Shown in pieces: positions 57,417 through 64,000 of a DNA stretch of 64,000 bases; the first letter of the stretch is position 1, and every line of letters begins with the position of its first letter. The DNA lies in contig JAGTTD010000018.1 of the NCBI GenBank assembly GCA_018398585.1, forward strand, positions 11,849,501 to 11,913,500. Direction: 5' to 3'. The DNA comes from Simmondsia chinensis. Taxonomy: Eukaryota > Streptophyta > Magnoliopsida > Caryophyllales > Simmondsiaceae. The notes beneath the pieces were generated by a model. That model was not told the DNA's origin. It saw nothing but the letters and a program-made list of their open reading frames with translations, and ran no database searches. Position numbers and translations under genes: made by a program.

Positions 57417-60115
57417 TTATTAGTGTAACATGATACCATAATTATTAAAAAAATGGCATAAAAATTAAAGATTTTTCATATATAACTATCTGGTACAAAC
57501 TCGCAAAACCATGGGGTACATTTACGTAAAACTCGTGGTACATTACTAAAACTAAATGCAAATGTGTCCAAACTTGGATGACCTTTCGGACCATTAGAGA
57601 TTATTAATAAAGTCATTAGTGTAACATAATCCCATAATTAGTGAAAAATGGCATGAAAATTAAAGATTCCTTCAATTATAATTATATAGCACAAGCTAGT
57701 CTAAACTTATAGTAAATTTTGTTTAAAGTAGAGGAACATTTAGGTAAAATTCATGGTATATTTCTAAAACTAACTCCAAATGGGTCCAAAACAAGTTGGG
57801 CTATATTTAGGACTATTATTGATGCTTAATGAACCAATTAGTGTAACACAATCCCACAATTAGTGAAAAAATGGCATAATAATTAAAGATTCATTCATGT
57901 ATAACAATGTGGTATAAGCTAGTAAGATCTTATGTTACATTTAATTAAAAATCATTGTATATTTACTTAAAACTCATGGTACATTTTTAAAACTAATTGC
58001 AAATAGGTCCAAACTAAGTTGGGCTAACTTTAGGACGTTTAGAGATTCTTAATGAAGTCATTAGTGTAACATAATCCTAGACGTTTAGAGATTCTTAATG
58101 AAGTCATTAGTGTAACATAATCCTATTATTAGCATAACTACGTGTACATGCTAGTTTAACCTTATGGTATATTTAGTTAAAACTTGTAGTACATATCTAT
58201 AACTAATTCCAAATGGCTCTAAATTAAGTTGGGGTACGTTTAGGACCATTAGAGATTTTTAATGAAGTCATTAGTGCAACATAATCCCATAATTAGTGGA
58301 AAAATGGTGTAAAACTAAAAGATTTTTTCATGTATGACTATGTGATATAAGCTAATATAACCTTGGGGCACATTTAGTTTGAAGTAGGGGTATATTTAGT
58401 TAAAATACGTGGTACATATAGACGTTTAATGAAGTCAATAGTGTAACATAATCCCATACTTAGTGGGAAAATGGAGTAAAAATTAAAGATTTATTCATGT
58501 ATAACTATGTAGTACAAACTAGTAGAAACTTGCGGTACATTTGGTTAAAAGTCGTGGTACATTTAGTTAAAACTCGTGGTACTATTCTAAAACTAATTCC
58601 AAATAGGTCCAAACTAAGTTGGAAAAAATGGGAAAAGGCGTAAAAATAGATGATTCCTTCATGTATAACTATGTGGTACAAGCTAGTATTACCTTGTGGT
58701 ACATTCAGGTAAAAGTCGTGATACATTTAGTTACAACTCATGGTACATTTCTAAAACATGTCTAAAATAAGTTGGGTTATATTTAGGACCATTGTAGACG
58801 CTTAATAAAGTCATTAGTGTAATATATTCCCATAATTGGTGGATGCTATTTAAGTAGCCACAAGGTTATACATAAATGAATCATTCATTTGGACACCACT
58901 TTTTTACATATCATGGGATTATGGTACACTAATGATATTCCTAAGTGTCTCTAAGGGTCTAAATTACACCACACTTTACTTTGAAGCCAAACTAAGATAG
59001 TTTTAGAATAGTACCACGAGTTTTAAATAAATGTATCACAAGTTTTGACTAAATATACCACAACATTCAACTAACTTTTAACGCAAGGTTATACATAAAG
59101 GAATTTTTAATTTGGACGCAATTTTTACAAATTATTGGATCATGGTATATACTAATGATGTCGGTAAGTGTCCTAATTGTACCACAGTGTATATTGGAGC
59201 TAAATGAAGATCATTTTAAAATTGTACCACAATTTTTAACTAAATGTATCACACTATTCAACTAGTTTGTACCACAAGGTTATACACATATAAATCTTTC
59301 ATTTGTATGCCAACTTTTCATATATTATAGGATTATGGTACACCAATGACGTTCCTAAGTGTCTGTAATGGTCCTAGTTACACCACAGTTTAGTTTGGAG
59401 ATAAATGAAGATTGTTTTAGAATTGTACAACAAGTTTTAGCTAAATGTACCACTACTTTTAACTAAATATACCACACGTTTCTACTAGCTTATACACATG
59501 ATTGTGTATGAAAAAATCATTAATTTTTGTGCCATTTTCCCATTAAATATGAGATTATGTTACACTAAAGACTTTATTAAGCACCCATAATGGTCCTAAA
59601 TGTATCTCAATATTTTTTAGACCCATTTCGAGTTAGTTTTAGGAATGTACCACTAATTTTAACTAAATGTACCACTACTTTTAACTAAATGTACCATAAG
59701 ATCCTATTATAACTTATACCACATAGTTATACATGAAAGAAGCTTTAATTTTTACGTCCTTTTTCATTAATTATGGGATTATGTTAATCTAGTGACTTCA
59801 TTAAGAATCTATATTAGTCCTAAATGTGCCCCAACTCATTTTGGACTCATTCAATATTTGTTTTAGATATATACCACAAGTTTTAACTAAATGTACCTCT
59901 ATTTTAAACTAAATGTACCACAAGGTTATACTAGCTTGTAATACAGTTATACAGGAAGGGATCATTCATTTTTAAGCCATTCTTCCATTAATTATGGGAT
60001 TATGTTGCACCAATGAGTTCTTTAAAAATCTCTAATGGTCTTAAATGTACCACAACTTAGATTGGACCCATTTGAAATTAGATATAGAAATGTACCACGA
60101 GTTTTAGCTAAGTCT
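57417..60115. repeat. Inverted array of diverged ~165-225 bp repeats
   Basis: Left arm (57,417 to about 58,850): about seven units, each beginning attagtgtaacataatccca and containing aaattaaagatt, ttcatgtataactatgtgg, gtggtacattta, aactaattccaaa and a gttgg end. Units start near 57,417, 57,614, 57,837, 58,104, 58,269, 58,435 and 58,813, with one start-less copy near 58,625. Right arm (about 58,850-60,115): about six units with the same words as reverse complement (aaatgtaccac, tgggattatg, cactaatgac). The switch is near 58,850 (gatgctatttaagtagcc). A 47-bp tandem copy lies at 58,057-58,110. No coding. The layout resembles long terminal inverted repeats with subrepeats, as in foldback or MULE-type elements, but no transposase is visible. 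Confidence 0.75.
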
Positions 60116-60540
60116 CCGTTTGTTTCGGGGGAAGTATTTTTCCTCGGAAAACATTTTTCTTAGGAAAAGGTTTCCCAAGCAAAATTAAATTCTGATTAAC
60201 ATTTTTTGTTGTTTGTTTTGATGGAAAACATGCTCCCGGCTTATAATATTGATTATTTGTTCTAAAAAAATAATCTTCTATAAATCATATTATACCTTGT
60301 TATAAGATAATATAAAATTGTGAAACTATATATTACAAGTTATATGGGCTTCCTTTAGTTGTAAGTTATTTTTATACAAAATATGAGAAATTTATCACTT
60401 ATGGACCTAAAGTTTGACCATTTATCACCAAAATAACCTATATATTTCGAAATATACAATGAGACCTCTCGGTGTTCTAAAATTTTATCATTCAGTCTAA
60501 TTAATTTTCATCATAGAACATTGATGTGGAACATAATTAT
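60116..60540. other. AT-rich region with possible DNA-transposon end
   Basis: ctccgtttgtttcgggggaa followed by tttttcctcggaaaacattttt at 60,112-60,160 resembles the cgtttgtttc/ggaaaa ends seen in plant miniature transposons, but I find no second end. The rest to 60,540 shows nothing. Confidence 0.25.
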
Positions 60541-60541
60541 A

Positions 60542-60596
<55 letters not shown>

Positions 60597-60616
60597 TGTG
60601 TGTGTGTGTGTGTGTT
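60542..60616 (+). repeat. AT/TG microsatellite
   Basis: About 6 TA units followed by about 30 TG units, interrupted once by cgcg near 60,593. Confidence 0.95.
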
Positions 60617-60800
60617 TTAACAAAAATTCAGAAGATTACTGAAAAAATTCACTACATCATGACAGAATATATCTACATATTAGTGAAATAATGTGTCATA
60701 ATAAGACCAACTTATATCCCAAAACGTTTTAAATCACTTGAAATTTTGACTTCACTTCTTTTACAAAGGATAAACATTTTCCTCATCTTATGTTGATGTA
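60617..60800. other. Unassigned spacer
   Basis: AT-rich sequence between the microsatellite and the probable copia M LTR. Nothing supported. Confidence 0.4.
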
Positions 60801-61410
60801 TTTTCAAAATTAGATATGTTAATGAAGTATTTGAGATTAGTCCCGATGTTGTTTAAAGTGTTTTTTAGTTGTATGCGGAGTGTGTCGACACGCAAGGCTC
60901 GTGTGTCGATGCACAATCTTATACAACCAAAAATGCAGAGTTGTGTGCCGACACACAGAGCCCTGTGTTAACACACAATCTTACAGAAGCGCATGGAATA
61001 GATCTGTGTGTCGACACACAAGGCGTTTTTTGACAGTTTATTTGCGTGACTTTTATTGGTTTGTGCGCCTCTTTTGGGGTGTCTTCTTGGGACGTCTCTC
61101 TTTATGGTTTTCACAAATATATCCTCCATTTGTCAAATTTATTTGGACTGGAATTGATTAATCAAAAGTTTGAGAAGAACTTTGAGAAAGAAATTGTACA
61201 AGTGTTGAATGTTCTTGAAAACACCATTCTCATTCATCTCTTCTATCTCTCCCTTTACACACTTTCACTTCATAGTATTGGTTGTCGTTGTATCCCCGAG
61301 ACTATTTCCTACGCGGAAATAAGTCTTAAGGAAAGTGACTACACGGCCTCGACACTTGAGATCTCTAGAATACCTGTTCTTGCGAGTTTTGCAAGTGCTT
61401 ACACCAACAA
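60800..61410 (+). repeat. Probable 5' LTR of copia element M
   Basis: Inferred because it directly precedes copia gag. The left limit is uncertain (a TGTTAATG at 60,818 or tgttgat at 60,792 could be the start). The likely 3' end is ttacaccaaca at 61,409. It contains five near-palindromic tgtgt...acaca words (60,881-61,020). The following sequence shows no clear tRNA primer site. An open frame at 61,046-61,447 is not taken as a gene. Confidence 0.45.
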
Positions 61411-61456
61411 TCTTAAGACTTACTTTTGTTTTGTGATCTTGGTTTGATATGGCTTC

Positions 61457-61517
61457 GTCCCAGACCCCGCTTTTGTGGGAGCCCTTGCAGGCACTGTGTT
61501 TGTTGTTGTTGTTGTTG
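61457..61517 (+). mobile_element. 5'-truncated Au-like SINE
   Basis: gtcccagaccccgc, gtgggagccc, a cactgtgtttg and a (TTG) tail of about five units, 61 bp. This matches my memory of the 3' part of the plant Au/TS SINE family. It is flanked by an 18-bp direct repeat beginning ttggtttgat and ending atggcttc (61,439-61,456 and 61,518-61,535), i.e. a target-site duplication. Confidence 0.75.
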
Positions 61518-61527
61518 TTGGTTTGAT

Positions 61528-62395
61528 ATGGCTTCATCACTGAGGGAAATAGCAGCGAATTTTGTGAAGTTGGACCATTTTGATGGTGGTAATTTTCGCC
61601 GCTAGCAGAGGAAGATGCACTTCCTGATCACTACCCTGAATGTGGTGTATGTTCTGATACAGCGTTCCCTGCCCCCGCTACTCAGGAGGAGGAGACACTG
61701 GCTGAGCAAGGAGCTTCGTTAAAATGGAAGAATGATGATTACATCTGTAGAGGGCGCATACTGAATGGGATGGCGGATGTCCTCTTTGACATCTACTCTA
61801 ACGTGCCTACCGCAAAGGAATTATGGGACGCTCTAGAGGCACGCTACACGGCTGAGAATGCCACAAGTCAGAAATTTTTAGTTAGTCAGTTTAATAATTA
61901 CAAGATGGTTGATGAATGTCCGGTCATGGAGTAATTCCATGAAATTGAAAGAACTTAAAATATCTTTAAACAACATAGCAAGAATATGGACGATACCATC
62001 ATTATGTCTTCTTTGATTGACAAACTTCCCCCTTCGTGGAGAGATATTAATAAATCTCTCAAACACAAAAAGGAAGACATGTCAATCGAAGAGTTGGCTA
62101 ACCATTTACGAATTGAGGAAGGTTACACGCTATAGGATGACCACAAGAATCGCCTCGGTGACATTGGGAAAATCAATGTTACAGGAGAAGGCCAATCAAG
62201 TAGAGGAACCAAGAGAACCGGACACTTCTATAAGAAACGAAATGACGAGGAGGCCAAACTGGTCTGTTGAGAGTGTTAGAAGCCCGGTCACCTTAAGTGG
62301 GACTATTTTCGCCTAAAGAACAAGAAAGGCAAGGGACATGATCATTGCAACCAAAATTCGAACAATAAGTTCGTGATGATGATATCGGAGATCAA
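61528..62395 (+). pseudogene. Element M gag
   Basis: Starts at the ATG restored by the SINE's target duplication (61,528, MASSLREIAANF), then KLDHFDGGNF. After a stop and frameshifts: ELWDALEARYTAENATSQKF near 61,830 (copia gag domain), LIDKLPPSWRDINKSL near 62,020, KKEDMSIEELANHL. The zinc knuckle near 62,270 is degraded, with KPGHLKWD left and the first Cys pair damaged. Confidence 0.8.
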
Positions 62396-62755
62396 CCTAG
62401 TTGAGAGTGATAACTCTTGGTGGATTGACTCAGGGGCCACAAAACATGTTTGTAAGACAAGGGGTTTTCAAAGATTTTGAACCCATAAACAACGGAACTA
62501 TGTTGTTTATGGGAAATGGAGCGAGTGTACCGGTTAAGGGTAAGAGAAAAGTCGAATTACTTTTCGCTTCCGGGAAAACCCTTACCTTAACCGATGTATG
62601 TTATTCCCCAGATGTTAAAAAGAAACTCATGTCTAATGGCCTACTGAATAGGTTTGGGTTCAAATTGGTCTTTAAGGCCGACAAGGTCATTGTGTCGAAG
62701 GGGGGTGTCTTTGTTGGCAAGGCATACCTGTGCATGGAATGTTTAAATTGAACGT
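62396..62755 (+). pseudogene. Element M protease and start of integrase
   Basis: Active site SWWIDSGATKHVC (Asp near 62,427). The next frame has DFEPINNGTMLFMGNGASV, KTLTLTDVCYSPDVKKKL and SNGLLNRFGFKL, the usual copia protease-to-integrase stretch. One frameshift at about 62,460. Confidence 0.85.
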
Positions 62756-63570
62756 TGATAATAAAATTGCTAGTTCGGTTTATATGCTTAATTCTTCCAA
62801 TTTATGGCATCATAGATTAGGACATGTGAATTTCCATAGGATGCATGAAACGGTTAATTCGTCGTTGATACCACATATTGATAAAGTGGATGATAAGGGT
62901 AAATTGTGAATGTTAACGAAAATAACGAAGTTGCCATTTCCATCGGTTCAAAAAGAAACGAACTTACTTGATTTAGTACATAGCAATTTGTGTGATTTTA
63001 AAGGTACTCCGACCATAGCAGGAAAAAGATATTTTATAACTTTCATTATTAATTGTTCGAGATTTTGCTATGTGTATCTAATCAATCATAAAGATGAGTC
63101 ACTAGAGAGATTTAAAGCATATAAAGTGAAAACCCAACTACACTGTGAAACTTTCCTCAAACGGCATAGATCGAGCCGTGGGAGGGAATACTATGATCCC
63201 AAGTATTTCGAAAAAACGAGTATAGTGCATGAGGTTGCAGCATCTTATACGCCACAACATGAAAGGCGTGGCTAAGAGGAAAAACTGAATTTTAACTAAA
63301 ATGGTTAATTCCATGTTATCCTACTCCGATCTCAGCGATGGGTTTTGGGGTGGGGGTATGTTGACAGCCTGTCATATATTAAATCGTGTTCCAAATAAGA
63401 AAAGTAAAATAACTCCGTATGAACATTGGAACAAGCGACCCCCTAATCTGGGTTATCTTAAAGTGTGCGGGTGTAGGGAAGTCATTAAAGTCCTTGAACC
63501 TAAAGATAAAATTTTAGGTGAGAGGCATCGACACTATATTTGTTGGATATGTGCTACATAGTAAGGCATA
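62756..63570 (+). pseudogene. Element M integrase, first catalytic Asp changed
   Basis: Zinc region start NLWHHRLGHVNFHRMH near 62,800. Core LLDLVHSNLCDFKGTP near 62,960, where HSD is usual, so the first Asp is Asn. GKRYFITFIINCSRFCYVYL near 63,030 lacks the usual Asp before CSRF. C-terminal ACHILNRVPNKKSKITPYEHW and LGYLKVCGC at 63,380-63,470. A stop at about 63,275. Confidence 0.85.
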
Positions 63571-64000
63571 TTGATTCAATGTAATTAAGCCAAATAATTA
63601 TATCAATGTTAATACGATAATAGAATCAAGAGATGCCATTTTTTATGAGAATCGGTTTACCTATATTCCTAGACCAAGGAATTATGCAATAGTTGAGATT
63701 GACACTCTAGTGTCATATGGTGGTGATCACCATGAGAGGGAATAAGTCCCTGAGAATGCTCTAGAACTCCAAAGGAGCAAGAGAACAAGGAAAGAGAAAT
63801 CTTTCAGGTTGGAGTTTGACACGTTTTTGGTAGAAGGTTCGAGTAATGATATGGACACTGTAACTCCATATTGTTGTGTCACGAAGGGGATCCCATTATG
63901 TTTGATGAGGCCATGAGGTCTCATGATGCCTCTTTTTGGCAAAAGGCTGTGAATGATGAGATGGACTCCATCATGGGTAATAATACATGGATATTGGTGG
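63571..64000 (+). pseudogene. Element M RT, first residues only
   Basis: From about 63,898: FDEAMRSHDASFWQ, then KAVNDEMDSIMGNNTWILV, the N-terminal start of copia RT (RVT_2-type). Runs off the edge. Confidence 0.8.

Larger units (their letters stand above)
61528..63950 (+). mobile_element. Element M: Ty1/copia retrotransposon, right end outside window
   Basis: Order: gag, protease, integrase, start of RT, with many stops and frame changes. The RT start is at about 63,898, and the window ends after GNNTWILV. The 3' half and LTR lie beyond 64,000. Intact domain order fits a copia element. Confidence 0.88.

Noticed and set aside
57417..60115. CRISPR-like or satellite array
   Set aside because: Repeats are long, diverged, inverted half-way and lack uniform spacers; eukaryotic context.
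61046..61447. 133-codon plus ORF in the M LTR
   Set aside because: Lies across the probable LTR and leader and has no recognisable domain; ends at the SINE insertion region.

Overview
The window is plant nuclear DNA, most likely dicot pericentromeric or other repeat-rich heterochromatin. I see no host gene that I can defend. Nearly all of it is LTR retrotransposons inserted into one another. The evidence is plant-type LTR families: chromoviruses with an initiator-tRNA-Met primer site, Athila-type elements with a tRNA-Asp primer site, a Tat-type Ty3 element with a plant mobile domain ORF, and Ty1/copia elements. There are also a poly(A)-tailed LINE fragment, an Au-like SINE tail and microsatellites. 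The coding regions are broken by stops and frameshifts, so this reads as a graveyard and not an active locus.

Layout, left half (letters are my labels). 1-1145 is the 5' end of chromovirus-like element A (minus). It sits in element B (minus; 1146-1324, resuming 9250-9804). B is also split by C (1325-9249, minus, tRNA-Asp primer site, 2-kb LTRs, target duplication AGGGA). C carries a solo LTR (6059-6570, duplication CCATC). B itself lies in the gag of D, an Athila-type element (plus; 9805-9882, then 20761-25270 and 30746-31958). D is split again by chromovirus E (plus, 9881-20760). E contains F (minus, 11840-16958, duplication GATTT), a non-autonomous element whose long degenerate ORF I do not recognise. 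D's 3' LTR is split by chromovirus H (minus, 25271-30745, duplication CCACC).

Layout, right half. 31959-33342 is a copia-like LTR (K1), into which D appears to have inserted. 33343-36720 and 39248-41600 are pieces of a Tat-type Ty3 element J (minus) with protease, RT, RNase H and a separate plant-mobile-domain ORF. J is split by an inverted K-family LTR (K2) that itself carries a 5'-truncated LINE (36919-37922). A third K-family LTR (K3) holds the nearly complete Athila-type element G (plus, 43541-54036, duplication CTTAT). Copia element L (minus) follows to about 57,030. Then come about 2.7 kb of diverged repeats arranged as an inverted array (57,417-60,115), a TG microsatellite, and the 5' half of copia element M (plus), which runs off the right edge at the start of its RT. 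A SINE fragment sits exactly at M's gag start codon.

How the parts relate. The target duplications and the way interrupted sequences resume on the far side give a relative order of insertion: J and L older, then K1, D, B/E/H, then C and F, then the solo LTR. The points most worth checking are the F ORF, the inverted repeat array, the 63-codon triplication in G's integrase, the GGCCCA-rich LTR promoter of the Athila family, and two insertions that each landed on a gag start codon.
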